Below, piece by piece: positions 1 to 9,313 of a stretch of 64,000 bases of DNA (positions are counted from its first letter, which is position 1; the number at the start of each line of letters is the position of its first letter). The notes under the pieces are model-generated. The model was not told the origin of the DNA. It ran no database searches and saw only the letters and a program-made list of their open reading frames with translations. The DNA is from an uncultured Clostridia bacterium (GTDB lineage Bacteria > Bacillota > Clostridia > Oscillospirales > CAG-272): assembly GCA_947630015.1 (NCBI GenBank), contig CANRFY010000002.1, forward strand, positions 134,935 through 198,934. The letters are read 5' to 3'. The translations under genes were made by a program, and so were the position numbers.

Positions 1-186
1 CCGCTCTCGACCGACGACGCCGACGCGTTCTCCGACGCGCTCGCGCTCGAGCTTGAACCGGCGCTGCACGCGCTCGAGCTTGTTGACGGCGGCAGATTCG
101 GCATCGATATCGCGATCAACATCGTCTCGCTCGGAATGATGCAGGAGGCGCGGCGGATCATATCCGAAAAAACAAAAAGCACATAA
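1..186 (+). CDS. C-terminal end of an unrecognised protein (partial)
   Basis: An open frame enters from the left edge and ends at TAA 184-186, giving 61 residues. The visible part is an acidic, Leu/Ala-rich helical segment followed by a tail reading INIVSLGMMQEARRIISEK. No catalytic motif is visible. Its place directly upstream of a J-domain gene, and a tail resembling the LDNIIYLG-type ending I associate with DUF5685 proteins, make that family a weak guess. The stop is 21 bases before the next gene, so the two are probably co-transcribed. Confidence 0.5.
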   Translation, partial: PLSTDDADAFSDALALELEPALHALELVDGGRFGIDIAINIVSLGMMQEARRIISEKTKST

Positions 187-207
187 TACGGATTAGGAGG
201 CGAACCG

Positions 208-831
208 TTGAGAGATCCCTATGAAACGCTCGGCGTGCCGCGCACGGCGTCGGACGCGGAGATAAAGAAGGCATATTACGCGCTCGCGAAAAAATATCAT
301 CCCGACAATTATCAAGGCTCCGACCTCGCCGACGTGGCCGAGGAAAAGATGAAGGAGATCAACGAGGCATACGCGAAGATCGAAAGCGAACGCAGCGCGC
401 AGCAGGGCGGCGTCGCATACGATTACGCATATGACGACGGCGCCGCCGGTGGCGGCGCCGACAGCGGCGCCGCATACGGCGAGCTGTTCCGTCAGGTGCG
501 TATGCAGATCAACAGCCGCAGATACGATACGGCGTATTCGATGCTGAATTCGGTCCCCGAAAACGACAGGGACGCCGAATGGCATTATCTGTACGGATGC
601 GTGATGCTCGGCGTCGGCAGCTATGCGGAGGCGATGCGCCATATCGAAACGGCGTGCTATATGCAGCCCGACAACGCGGAATATCAAAGGACGCGCGACT
701 CGATCCGCCAAAGGACGGCGTACAGCCGCCCCATGGGCGGCGGGGCGAGCGTGTGCGACATATTTCAGGGACTCATATGCGCGGACTGCTGCTGCGAATG
801 CATGGGCGGGGATCTGATCCCGTGCTGCTGA
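208..831 (+). CDS. J-domain protein with Cys-rich C-terminus
   Basis: This 207-residue protein begins with a J domain (about residues 3-65) carrying the HPD motif at 31-33, the signature that stimulates DnaK-type ATPases. It lacks the G/F region, zinc fingers and C-terminal substrate domains of true DnaJ, so it is a specialised co-chaperone. Residues 75-95 are Gly/Ala-rich. Residues 95-165 look like a TPR-like helical hairpin pair. The last 25 residues are unusually Cys-rich (CCCEC and a terminal CC), suggesting metal binding or lipidation. The start is TTG at 208, chosen because AGGAGG lies 8-10 bases upstream. A 10-base gap leads to the next membrane-protein gene. The client is unknown. Confidence 0.8.
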   Translation: MRDPYETLGVPRTASDAEIKKAYYALAKKYHPDNYQGSDLADVAEEKMKEINEAYAKIESERSAQQGGVAYDYAYDDGAAGGGADSGAAYGELFRQVRMQINSRRYDTAYSMLNSVPENDRDAEWHYLYGCVMLGVGSYAEAMRHIETACYMQPDNAEYQRTRDSIRQRTAYSRPMGGGASVCDIFQGLICADCCCECMGGDLIPCC

Positions 832-841
832 CGGAGGCGTC

Positions 842-1363
842 ATGAAAAACACAAAGCGGATCGCGACGTGCGGCATAATGTGCGCGCTTTCGATCGCGGT
901 CATATATCTCGCGACGATAACGGACCTTTTGTCGCTGTGCGGCTGCTACGCCGCCGCACTCATAATCGTGTTCATCAGGATCGAATACGGCTCGCCGTCG
1001 GCGTTGACGGTGTACGCGGTAACGGCCGTCGTATGCTGGCTCATACTGCCCGATAAGCTCGTCGCCGTCGTCTACACGTTCGCCGCGGGGATATATCCGA
1101 TAGTGAAGCCGTATGCGGACAAAATTAAGCCGAAATGGCTCGCCTTGGTGTGCAAGCTTGCGGCGCTCAATATTGAGCTGATCGCGGTGTACGCCGCGGC
1201 GCGGTTTCTGTTCCGATTCGAGGCGGAGGGCTTCTGGCTGACGCTGGCGACGATAGGACTTGCCGATCTGTCGTTCATTCTGATGGACGTTCTGATCGAC
1301 AGGCTGACGATAATATACCTCGTCCGCTACCGCGACAAGCTGCACAGAAGCGGTATACTGTAA
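842..1363 (+). CDS. Small polytopic membrane protein
   Basis: This 173-residue protein is almost entirely hydrophobic, with about five predicted membrane segments (roughly residues 8-28, 34-48, 52-70, 75-92 and 105-160). An Arg/Lys-rich N-terminus and a short positively charged tail suggest a cytoplasmic N-terminus. Small five- to six-segment proteins of this kind include substrate-binding S components of ECF transporters, but no S-component fingerprint is clear. It starts at ATG 842 with GGAGG just upstream and follows the J-domain gene by 10 bases. It is probably a partner of, or co-regulated with, that co-chaperone. The function is unknown. Confidence 0.65.
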   Translation: MKNTKRIATCGIMCALSIAVIYLATITDLLSLCGCYAAALIIVFIRIEYGSPSALTVYAVTAVVCWLILPDKLVAVVYTFAAGIYPIVKPYADKIKPKWLALVCKLAALNIELIAVYAAARFLFRFEAEGFWLTLATIGLADLSFILMDVLIDRLTIIYLVRYRDKLHRSGIL

Positions 1364-1401
1364 ATCAAATATAGCTATAATAAAAAAGGAAGATAACGCC
1401 A

Positions 1402-2289
1402 ATGATACGTTCCATGACCGCCTTCGGACGCGCCGTCCGCGAAGCCGGAGGCAAGCGCTATACGATCGAGATCAAATCCGTCAACAGCAAATTTTTAGAG
1501 TGCCAGATAAAGTATCCGCGTCAGTACGGCTTTGTCGAGGCGCGGATAAAATCCCATATCGCGGAGCGCGGCGTCAGCCGCGGTAAGATAGACTGCTATC
1601 TCGGCGTCGAGGTGATCGAGCAGCAGGGCGTCGACATCACGCTCGACGGAGCGCTCACGCGCTCGTATATAGCGGCGCTCGAACGTCTGCGCGACGAATT
1701 CGGACTTCGCGACGATATAACCGTCTGCCGCGTCGCGTCGTTCCACGACATCTTCAACGTGACGCATCCGGAGGAGGATATCGAGGCCGAATGGGAGGCC
1801 GTCAGGGAAACGCTCGACGAGGCGCTCGACGGATTCCTCGCGATGAGGGAGGCGGAGGGCGAACGGCTCGCCGCCGACGCGCGGATAAAGCTGTGCGAGA
1901 TCGAGGCGGCGTCCGCCGCCATCGGCGAGATATCGGAGCGCAACATAGAAAGCTATCCCGAAAGGCTCGCGGAGCGGATATCGTCGCTGCTCGAGGGCGG
2001 CGGCGTCGAGATAAACGAGCAGCGAATACTGACCGAGGCCGCGATCTTCGCCGATAAGGCGTCCGTCGACGAGGAGCTTGTGAGGCTTTCCTCGCATATA
2101 ACGGCGTTCCGCCAGATCCTCGACGAGGAAGAAGCGGTCGGACGGAAGCTCGATTTTCTGATCCAGGAGATCAACCGCGAGACGAATACGATCGGCTCGA
2201 AATCGCAGGACACAAAAATAGCGCATCTCGTCGTCGACATCAAATGCACGGTCGAAAAGATACGCGAGCAAATTCAGAATCTGGAATAA
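1402..2289 (+). CDS. yicC: YicC/YloC family endoribonuclease
   Basis: This 295-residue protein begins MIRSMTAFGRA, the family hallmark, and ends with the conserved block containing FLIQEINRETNTIGSKSQD and a C-terminal VVDIKCTVEKIREQIQN. Both conserved halves (YicC-like N-terminal domain and DUF1732-type C-terminal domain) are present at full length. Family members are metal-dependent endoribonucleases that act on structured or small RNAs. An AAGGA-type ribosome site precedes ATG 1402. The gene opens the classical Firmicute block with remA and rpoZ immediately downstream, and its stop is only 4 bases from remA. Confidence 0.93.
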   Translation: MIRSMTAFGRAVREAGGKRYTIEIKSVNSKFLECQIKYPRQYGFVEARIKSHIAERGVSRGKIDCYLGVEVIEQQGVDITLDGALTRSYIAALERLRDEFGLRDDITVCRVASFHDIFNVTHPEEDIEAEWEAVRETLDEALDGFLAMREAEGERLAADARIKLCEIEAASAAIGEISERNIESYPERLAERISSLLEGGGVEINEQRILTEAAIFADKASVDEELVRLSSHITAFRQILDEEEAVGRKLDFLIQEINRETNTIGSKSQDTKIAHLVVDIKCTVEKIREQIQNLE

Positions 2290-2293
2290 GCGC

Positions 2294-2539
2294 ATGACGT
2301 TTTTAAACATCGGATATTCAAATATGGTCGCCTCCGAGCATATCGTCGCCGTGATCGGCAGCGATTCGGCTCCGGCCAAGCGCCTCGTGGGTGAGGCGAA
2401 GGAATCGGGCCGCGTCATTGACGCGACGTGCGGCAAACGGACGCAGTCCGTGATCGTCACCGACAGCGATCACGTAATACTGTCGGCGCTCGCGCCCGAC
2501 GCGCTCTACAGGCGCGCCTCCGGCGCGGAGGACGAATGA
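2294..2539 (+). CDS. remA: RemA-like DUF370 regulator
   Basis: This 81-residue protein has the DUF370/RemA fold signature: NIGYSNMVASEHIVAVIGSDSAPAKR near the N-terminus and a DATCGKRTQSVIVTDSDHVILSA core. In Bacillus subtilis RemA is a DNA-binding activator of biofilm matrix and osmoprotectant genes that forms ring-like oligomers. The length matches the family. It lies 4 bases after yicC and is probably translationally coupled to it. In most Firmicutes gmk follows remA; here rpoZ comes next. Confidence 0.9.
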   Translation: MTFLNIGYSNMVASEHIVAVIGSDSAPAKRLVGEAKESGRVIDATCGKRTQSVIVTDSDHVILSALAPDALYRRASGAEDE

Positions 2540-2599
2540 TCCCCCAAAAAATCGACATCTCTATATTTACATAACATCACCGAAAGGAAACAAAAATCC

Positions 2600-2878
2600 A
2601 TGTCAATGATCTCTCCATCCATAAGCGAGCTGACGAAGAATCAGTTCAACCGTTACGCGCTCGTGATCGCGACGGCGAAATGCGCGCGCCTCGTCACAAA
2701 CGAATATGTGAAGCAGCGCGAGAGCGCCGAGGCTAAAATAGCGAATAAGGAGACGGACAAGATGCTGTCATCCATGATAAAGAAGGAATTCCGCGACGAA
2801 AAGGCGGTCAAGAGCGCCGTCACGCGCCTCGCGGCGGGCGAATTCAAGGTCGTTCTGCCGGACGAGACGCAGCAGTAA
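2600..2878 (+). CDS. rpoZ: RNA polymerase omega subunit
   Basis: This 92-residue protein contains the omega-subunit core NRYALVIATAKCARLV, which packs on the C-terminus of beta-prime and supports assembly of RNA polymerase. A charged helix (about residues 35-65) and a short C-terminal beta-like segment ending VVLPDETQQ follow, longer than the minimal family but normal for Clostridia. AAAGGA precedes ATG 2600. It sits between remA and priA, and both gmk before it and coaBC after it, usual in this block, are absent. Confidence 0.88.
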   Translation: MSMISPSISELTKNQFNRYALVIATAKCARLVTNEYVKQRESAEAKIANKETDKMLSSMIKKEFRDEKAVKSAVTRLAAGEFKVVLPDETQQ

Positions 2879-2887
2879 ATCCGGACA

Positions 2888-5407
2888 GTGAACAGCTTAT
2901 TCGCCGAATGCAGGATACTTGACGCACCGTATCACGCCGACAGACCGTATACGTACAACATACCGCGCGATATTGCCGAGGAAATAACGGCCGGCACGTT
3001 CGTTACGGTGCCGTTCGGCGGCGGCAACAGAAAAAAGACCGCGGTCGTGACGTCGACGTCCGATTCGGCGTCGCTCGACGGCAGCAAATGCAAGCCGATC
3101 ATATCGGTGACGATGTCGGGGATCGCGCTCTCGGCCGAGGAAATGGCGACCTGCGATTATCTCACCGCGCATACGCTGTGTTCATACGGCGACGCCGTCC
3201 GCGCCGCGATCCCGCAGGGAGCGTTGTCGCGGGTGCGCGAGATATACGCCGCCGCTGAAAATATTCCGGACGGCGGCTCGCTGCCGCCTAAAACGGCGCC
3301 TTTGCTGGCGTTCATACGCGAACACGGACCCGTCCCCGCCGACAGGATACGCGGCGAATTCGGCGACGCGGTCATGACGTCGGGGGCGCTGTCGGCGCTG
3401 TGCAAAAAGGGATTCGTCACCCGCACGCTCGACGTAAAGGAACCGTCGGGCGAGGCGACCGAGGCCGACGTGAGACTTCTTATTGACGCCGACGAGGCGC
3501 TCGGGCTTGCGGGCGGCACGTCGATAAGATCGAAATATGCGCGCGAGGCGCTCCGATATCTGGCCGAATCGGGCGGCGAGGCGTCGGAGAAGGATATGAA
3601 AGCGGCGCTCGGCCCCATAGGGCCGGCGATAAAATCGCTCGTTTCGCGCGGGCTTGCCGCGCGCGAGGAGCATAGGGCATATCGCAATCCGTTTGCGAAG
3701 ATCGAATATGCGCCGACGGCGCTGTCGCTGTCGGAGCATCAGACGCGCGCGTATGAAACGCTGTCGTCGCTGTACGGATCGGGTCAGGCGAAGGCCGCGC
3801 TTTTGTACGGCGTGACAGGCAGCGGCAAAACGTCCGTGATCCGCGCGATGATAGACCGCGTGACATCGGACGGACGCGGAGTTATAATCCTCGTACCCGA
3901 GATCGCGCTGACGCCGCAGACGGTGGGCGTGTTCTGCTCGAATTACGGCGGACGCGTCGCCGTCATACATTCGTCGCTGTCGGCGGGAGAACGCGTCGAC
4001 GCATGGCGGCGTATCCGCGACGGGGAAGCCGACATCGTGATCGGCACGAGGAGCGCAGTGTTCGCGCCGGTGAAAAATCTCGGCCTCGTCGTGATCGACG
4101 AGGAACAGGAGCATACGTATAAATCGGATTCGCAGCCGAAATATTCGGCGCACGACGTGGCGCGGTTCAGATGCGCGTACAACGATGCGCTTCTGCTTTT
4201 GTCGAGCGCGACGCCGTCACTGTCGTCGTATTACAAGACGACGACGGGCGCGTACACGCTCGTGAAGCTGACGGAGCGGTACGGAGGCGCGAGGATGCCG
4301 GACATCATCGTCGCCGACATGAGGCGCGACCGCGCGCCTGATTCGTCCTCGCCGCTCGGGATGACGCTGCGCGGCGAGATCGAAAAAACGATATCGGCGG
4401 GCGAGCAGGCGATACTGTTCCTTAACAGACGCGGCTACAACAATTTTTTGTCGTGCCGCGTATGCGGACGCGCGATAACGTGTCCGCGATGCTCGGTCGC
4501 GATGACGTATCACGCGAGACGTCCGATCACAGATACGGAGAACCGCGCCGCGTACCGCGACGAACATATCGCGGCGGGATATCTCGAATGCCATTACTGC
4601 GGATACCGCGTCGGCGTGCCGCGCCGGTGTCCCGACTGCGGCGGCGAGGATATGTTCTACATGGGATGGGGGACTCAGCGCGTCGAGCAGGAGCTTGGCG
4701 AATTGTTCCCGACGGCGAGAGTGCTGCGCATGGACGCGGATACGACGCGGACGAAGTCCGCGTATGACGACATCCTCGGCGCGTTCGGACGACATGACGC
4801 CGATATTTTGATCGGCACACAGATGGTGACGAAGGGACACGATTTCCCCGATGTGACGCTCGTCGGCGTGCTGCTCGCGGAATCGTCGCTCTATCTCGAC
4901 GATTACAGAGCGGCGGAGAGGACGTTTTCGCTCATAACGCAGTCGGCGGGACGCGCGGGACGCGCCGACCGCCCGGGACGCGCCGTGATCCAGACGTATA
5001 CGCCGGACAACGCGAGCCTCGGCTTTGCGTGCAGACAGGATTACGAGCAATTCTACGACAATGAGATCAGACTGAGGCGCGCGTACTCGTTCCCGCCGTT
5101 CTGCGATATAGCGCAGGTGACGCTGACGAGCGCGGACGAATCTGTGCTGTCGGGCGCGACCTTGCGCCTGTCGGAATTTATAAAAAAGCTGTCGGCGGAG
5201 GAATTCCCCGACGTATCGATTGTGATGTTCGGGCCGTTCGAGGCTCCCGTTTACAGGGTGAACGGGCGGTGCCGCATGAGGGTCGTTTGCAAATGCAGAC
5301 TTAATAAGCGCACGCGCGAGCTGTTTTCGCGCGTTCTGTGCGAGTTCGGCGCGCGCGCGGGACGGAGCGTCTCGATATCGGTCGATTTCAATCCGACGAG
5401 CGTATGA
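2888..5407 (+). CDS. priA: Primosomal protein N' (PriA helicase)
   Basis: This 839-residue superfamily 2 helicase restarts stalled replication forks by loading the primosome. An N-terminal 3'-DNA-binding domain (about 1-105) and a winged-helix region are followed by helicase lobe 1 with Walker A GVTGSGKT at 308-315 and DEEQ at 404-407. A zinc-binding insertion starts at Cys523 (CRVCG, CPRC, CHYC, CPDC: four CxxC pairs). Lobe 2 contains the GTQMVTKGHDFPDV and QSAGRAGR motifs. The start is GTG 2888, ten bases after rpoZ. The length is at the upper end of the family because of Ala/Gly-rich insertions near residues 150-280. Confidence 0.95.
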   Translation: MNSLFAECRILDAPYHADRPYTYNIPRDIAEEITAGTFVTVPFGGGNRKKTAVVTSTSDSASLDGSKCKPIISVTMSGIALSAEEMATCDYLTAHTLCSYGDAVRAAIPQGALSRVREIYAAAENIPDGGSLPPKTAPLLAFIREHGPVPADRIRGEFGDAVMTSGALSALCKKGFVTRTLDVKEPSGEATEADVRLLIDADEALGLAGGTSIRSKYAREALRYLAESGGEASEKDMKAALGPIGPAIKSLVSRGLAAREEHRAYRNPFAKIEYAPTALSLSEHQTRAYETLSSLYGSGQAKAALLYGVTGSGKTSVIRAMIDRVTSDGRGVIILVPEIALTPQTVGVFCSNYGGRVAVIHSSLSAGERVDAWRRIRDGEADIVIGTRSAVFAPVKNLGLVVIDEEQEHTYKSDSQPKYSAHDVARFRCAYNDALLLLSSATPSLSSYYKTTTGAYTLVKLTERYGGARMPDIIVADMRRDRAPDSSSPLGMTLRGEIEKTISAGEQAILFLNRRGYNNFLSCRVCGRAITCPRCSVAMTYHARRPITDTENRAAYRDEHIAAGYLECHYCGYRVGVPRRCPDCGGEDMFYMGWGTQRVEQELGELFPTARVLRMDADTTRTKSAYDDILGAFGRHDADILIGTQMVTKGHDFPDVTLVGVLLAESSLYLDDYRAAERTFSLITQSAGRAGRADRPGRAVIQTYTPDNASLGFACRQDYEQFYDNEIRLRRAYSFPPFCDIAQVTLTSADESVLSGATLRLSEFIKKLSAEEFPDVSIVMFGPFEAPVYRVNGRCRMRVVCKCRLNKRTRELFSRVLCEFGARAGRSVSISVDFNPTSV

Positions 5408-5476
5408 GGCGCGCCGCAGGATAGGATATAATATGGCAAAGGGGGAGCGGGACCGCGACTGATCCCGCATTTGAAA

Positions 5477-5944
5477 ATGGCACGTCTTAAAATCAGAAAA
5501 AAAGGCGATCCGGCGCTCAGAGCGAAATGCCGAGTCGTCGAGACGATCGATGAACGCATATTGACGCTGCTCGACGACATGGCGGAAACGATGAGAGACG
5601 CCGACGGCGTCGGCCTCGCCGCGCCGCAGGTCGGCGTGCGCAGACGCGTCGTGGTGATCGAAACGGACGAATCGGGTCTGATCGAGCTGATAAATCCCGA
5701 GATCACGGAGCGCGAGGGCGAGCAGCTCGAGCGCGAGGGCTGCCTTTCGATACCGGACGAATGCGGCATTACGCGCCGTCCGGCGCGCGTCAGGGTGCGC
5801 GCGCTCGACAGAGACGGCAATATGCGCGAATACGAGGGCGAGGGACTTCTTGCGCGCGCGTTCTGCCATGAGATCGACCATCTTGACGGCAAGCTCTATA
5901 CGGACGCGGGAACGCTTGTCAGAATGGTGACGGACGAGGAATAA
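5477..5944 (+). CDS. def: Peptide deformylase
   Basis: This 155-residue metalloenzyme removes the formyl group from nascent proteins. All three motifs are intact: GVGLAAPQVG (44-53), EGCLSIP with metal ligand Cys89, and HEIDHLDG with His131, catalytic Glu132 and His135. ATG 5477 is preferred because it gives the usual MARLKIRKKGDPALR beginning; an in-frame TTG at 5471 would add two residues. No strong Shine-Dalgarno sits at normal spacing (an AAAGGGGGAG run lies about 30 bases upstream). It pairs functionally with fmt, 30 bases downstream. Confidence 0.94.
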   Translation: MARLKIRKKGDPALRAKCRVVETIDERILTLLDDMAETMRDADGVGLAAPQVGVRRRVVVIETDESGLIELINPEITEREGEQLEREGCLSIPDECGITRRPARVRVRALDRDGNMREYEGEGLLARAFCHEIDHLDGKLYTDAGTLVRMVTDEE

Positions 5945-5974
5945 CCGAAAACGGCATAAAGAGAGCTGATATAA

Positions 5975-6904
5975 ATGAGGATAGTTTTCATGGGTACGCC
6001 CGAGATCGCCGCCGCGGTACTCGCGGCGATCTCGGACGCCGGACACGATATCGCCGGCGTCGTGACGCAGCCGGACAAGCCGAAGGGGCGCGGATATAAT
6101 CTGACGCCGCCGCCGGTCAAGGTCGAGGCGGAGAGACGGGGCATACCCGTATTTCAGCCGGAAAAGATACGCACGGAGGAATTCGCGCGCCTGCTCGAAG
6201 GGCTTGCACCCGAGCTTATCATCGTCGTCGCATACGGAAAAATACTGCCGGCAAACGTACTCGCACTGCCAAAATACGGATGTGTGAACGCGCACGCGTC
6301 GCTTTTGCCCAAATATCGCGGCTCCGCGCCGATCCAGCGCGCGATCATGAACGGCGAGCGCGAGACTGGCGTCACCGCCATGTACATGGACGAGGGCGTC
6401 GATACGGGCGATATGATATCGTCGATACGCGTGCCGATCGGGGACGGCGACGATTTCGGCGTCGTCCACGATAAGCTCGCGGCGGCGGCCGCCGAGCTTA
6501 TGGTGTCGACGGCGGTGGCGATCGAGGCCGGAACGGCCGAGAGAACGCCGCAGCCGGACGGGGCGACATACGCGCCCAAGATCACAAACGACGACATGAA
6601 GCTCGATTTTACAAAATCGGCCGAATCACTCGCAAATACTGTCCGCGCGCTTTCGCCGTCGCCGTCGGCGTATGCGACGGACGGCGACGGCTGTCGGCTG
6701 CGCGTGCTTGCGGCCGAATGGGACGACGCCGATTCGGGCGTTCTGCCCGGGGTCGTGGCGTCCGTCGCCGGAGGCAGGATCGCGGTCGGATGCGGACGCG
6801 GCACGCTGTACATTCTGCGCTGCCAGCCGGAGGGGAAGCGGCCCATGACGGCCGCCGATCTCTGCAACGGAAGACGCATTCGCGTCGGGGACGCGCTTAC
6901 ATGA
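5975..6904 (+). CDS. fmt: Methionyl-tRNA formyltransferase
   Basis: This 309-residue enzyme transfers a formyl group from 10-formyl-THF to initiator Met-tRNA. The N-terminal Rossmann-like catalytic domain holds the conserved triad Asn105, His107 and Asp143 within NAHASLLPKYRGSAPIQ and GVDTGDM. The C-terminal OB-fold tRNA-binding domain covers about 205-309. A GAGAG ribosome site precedes ATG 5975. The stop codon overlaps the rsmB start as ATGA at 6901-6904, indicating translational coupling. Confidence 0.95.
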   Translation: MRIVFMGTPEIAAAVLAAISDAGHDIAGVVTQPDKPKGRGYNLTPPPVKVEAERRGIPVFQPEKIRTEEFARLLEGLAPELIIVVAYGKILPANVLALPKYGCVNAHASLLPKYRGSAPIQRAIMNGERETGVTAMYMDEGVDTGDMISSIRVPIGDGDDFGVVHDKLAAAAAELMVSTAVAIEAGTAERTPQPDGATYAPKITNDDMKLDFTKSAESLANTVRALSPSPSAYATDGDGCRLRVLAAEWDDADSGVLPGVVASVAGGRIAVGCGRGTLYILRCQPEGKRPMTAADLCNGRRIRVGDALT

Positions 6905-8229
6905 GCGCGAATACGCCGCGCGCGTATGCGATCCGATCGCTTCTGCGATGGGAGCGCGACGCGAAATTCCTGAATTTAGAGCTTGACGCGGCGCTTTCGT
7001 CGAGCGGCATGACGAGCGCGGACAACGATCTGTTCGCCGCGATCGTGATGGGAGTATGCGAGCGCAAGATCACGCTCGACGCCGAGATCGAACGGCTGAC
7101 GGGGCGCAGGATAAGCGCGCTCGACGCGCCGACGGCGGCGGCATTGCGGGTCGGGCTTTATCAGATATACTACATGGACAGAGTGCCGCCGCACGCGGCC
7201 GTGAACGAGACCGTATCGGCGTCGCCGGCGCGGTCGAAAGGACTTGTAAACGCGGCGCTCAGACGCGCGCTCCGCGAGGGCGGCGCGCCCGCGCTGCCCG
7301 AAAACGACGGCGGCGCCGCGTATCTGTCGGCGGCGTATTCGCTGCCGATCGATATTGTCGAATCGTTTATGCGCGATTATCCCGACGACGCAGAGGCGCT
7401 TTGCGCGGACGCAAACCGCCGCGCGCCGACGACGATCCGCACAAATACTCTTCGCATAAGTCCGGAAGCGCTGCTTCGCAAAATCGAAAGCGCCGGGATC
7501 GAGGCGCGCGCGAACGCGCTCTGCCCCGATATGATCGACATTTCGGGCGGCGGACGCGTCGATGCGATCCCCGGGTACGGGGAGGGGATGTTTTTCGTAG
7601 AGGACGCGTCGTCAAGATTCTGCGTCGAAGCGCTCGGCGCGCGCGCCGGAGATACCGTCGTCGACGTATGCGCGGCCCCGGGCGGAAAATCGTTTTCGTG
7701 CGCGATCGATATGAACAACGAGGGCAGGATATACGCGTTCGATCTGCATGAAAATAAGCTCGGGCTGATCAGGCGCGGCGCTCGGCGGCTCGGGATCGAT
7801 ATAATAAGCGTCGGCGCGCGCGACGCGAAGCTCCCGCCAAAGACGCCTGATATCGCCGACTGCGTTTTATGCGACGCGCCGTGTTCGGGTCTCGGCGTGA
7901 TCGCGAAGAAGCCCGACATCAGATATAAGCGCATATCGGAGCTTTCGGCGCTTTGCGAAACGCAGTACGCGATCTTGTCGTCGTCGTCGCTCTACGTCAG
8001 GCGCGGAGGTGTGCTTGTGTATTCGACGTGTACTCAAAGACGCGCCGAAAACGAGGATATCGTGAACAGATTTCTGTCCGAACACGGAGAGTTCCGCGCC
8101 GAACCGTTCGGCATACGCGGGATCGCGGCCGAGGACGGCATGATAACGCTTATGGCGCACCGCCACGGGTGCGACGGATTCTTTATCGCCAAAATGCGCC
8201 GCGAGGGCGGCGCAAATGAAAATGAGTGA
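6901..8229 (+). CDS. rsmB: 16S rRNA m5C967 methyltransferase RsmB
   Basis: The protein is 442 residues from ATG 6901, which overlaps the fmt stop; a longer upstream frame exists but would overlap fmt by 180 bases. The N-terminal NusB-like helical domain (1-140) contains the NETV segment. The SAM-dependent methyltransferase domain follows, with DVCAAPGGKS for cofactor binding, DAPCSGLGVI with one catalytic cysteine, and YSTCTQRRAENE with the second. The enzyme makes 5-methylcytosine at position 967 of 16S rRNA. It overlaps rlmN by 14 bases. Confidence 0.94.
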   Translation: MSANTPRAYAIRSLLRWERDAKFLNLELDAALSSSGMTSADNDLFAAIVMGVCERKITLDAEIERLTGRRISALDAPTAAALRVGLYQIYYMDRVPPHAAVNETVSASPARSKGLVNAALRRALREGGAPALPENDGGAAYLSAAYSLPIDIVESFMRDYPDDAEALCADANRRAPTTIRTNTLRISPEALLRKIESAGIEARANALCPDMIDISGGGRVDAIPGYGEGMFFVEDASSRFCVEALGARAGDTVVDVCAAPGGKSFSCAIDMNNEGRIYAFDLHENKLGLIRRGARRLGIDIISVGARDAKLPPKTPDIADCVLCDAPCSGLGVIAKKPDIRYKRISELSALCETQYAILSSSSLYVRRGGVLVYSTCTQRRAENEDIVNRFLSEHGEFRAEPFGIRGIAAEDGMITLMAHRHGCDGFFIAKMRREGGANENE

Positions 8230-9313
8230 AACGCCGAAAACGGATATAATGAGGCTTTTGCCGGACGAGATCGCGGAGCTGATCTCGGGCGAGCCGTATT
8301 CGCAGCCCGCGTACAGGGCAAAGCAGATATTTTCATGGCTGTCGCGCGGCGTCGGATTCGACGGGATGTCGAATCTGCCGAAATCCCTGCGCGAGGCGCT
8401 TTATCAAAACTGCATAATAAAGCTGCCGGCCATAGCGGATAAGCTCGTGTCCGCCGTCGACGGAACGGTGAAATATCTGTTCAGGCTGCACGACGGCCAT
8501 CTCATCGAGGCCGTTTTGATGTCATACGAGCATGGATACACGCTGTGCGTGTCGTCGCAGGTGGGCTGCCGAATGGGGTGCCGCTTCTGCGCCTCGACGA
8601 AGTCGGGACGCGTGCGCAATCTGTCCGCGTCCGAGATATTGGGCGAGGTGATCGCCGCCTGCCTTGACGCCGGCGTACGCGTCTCGAACATAGTGATGAT
8701 GGGGATCGGCGAGCCGCTCGACAATTTCGACGAGACGGTGCGGTTTCTTCGTCTCGTTTCGCATCCGGACGGGCTTTCGGTCGGACTGCGCCATATATCG
8801 GTGTCGACGTGCGGCATCGTGCCGCGCATACGCGAGCTTGCGGCGCTCGAGCTGCCCGTGACGCTGTCGATATCGCTGCACGCGTCCGACGACGCGGAGC
8901 GGTCGGCGACGATGCCGATCAACGACGCGTATCCGATAGAGGAGCTTATGTCCGCGTGCCGCGACTGGTTCCTTGATACGGGCAGACGCATTTCGTTTGA
9001 ATATACGCTTATCTCGGGAAAGAACGATTCCGCCGCGTCCGCGCGCAGGCTGGCGGCGCTTTTGACCTCGCGCATGAGGGACGGCGGACACACGCTGCCG
9101 CTGCACGTCAATCTTATCCCGTTAAACGACGTCGCGGACACGGGACTGCACAGGACCGCCGCGCAGAATGTTGAAATTTTCAGAAAAACGCTTGCCGCGC
9201 ACGGCGTCAACGCCACAGTGCGCCGCCGTCTCGGCCCCGATATAGAGGCCGCGTGCGGCCAATTGCGCATCGACCGCGAACGCGGCGAACGGACGGAGGG
9301 GGAACGCATATGA
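8216..9313 (+). CDS. rlmN: Dual-specificity RNA methyltransferase RlmN
   Basis: This 365-residue radical-SAM enzyme methylates C2 of adenosine in 23S rRNA (A2503) and some tRNAs. The CxxxCxxC iron-sulfur motif is Cys118, Cys122 and Cys125 (CRMGCRFC). The two cysteines used for methyl transfer are present: Cys111 (TLCVSSQ) and Cys347 (ACGQL). GIGEPLDNF is the SAM-binding segment. Translation starts inside the end of rsmB and the stop overlaps prpC as ATGA, so rsmB, rlmN and prpC are coupled. Confidence 0.95.
   Translation: MKMSETPKTDIMRLLPDEIAELISGEPYSQPAYRAKQIFSWLSRGVGFDGMSNLPKSLREALYQNCIIKLPAIADKLVSAVDGTVKYLFRLHDGHLIEAVLMSYEHGYTLCVSSQVGCRMGCRFCASTKSGRVRNLSASEILGEVIAACLDAGVRVSNIVMMGIGEPLDNFDETVRFLRLVSHPDGLSVGLRHISVSTCGIVPRIRELAALELPVTLSISLHASDDAERSATMPINDAYPIEELMSACRDWFLDTGRRISFEYTLISGKNDSAASARRLAALLTSRMRDGGHTLPLHVNLIPLNDVADTGLHRTAAQNVEIFRKTLAAHGVNATVRRRLGPDIEAACGQLRIDRERGERTEGERI

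Noticed and set aside
4217..6469. Long antisense open frame (750 codons) opposite priA-def-fmt
   Set aside because: It is rich in Arg/His, lacks any recognisable motif, and mirrors high-GC codon use of three well-supported genes on the other strand.
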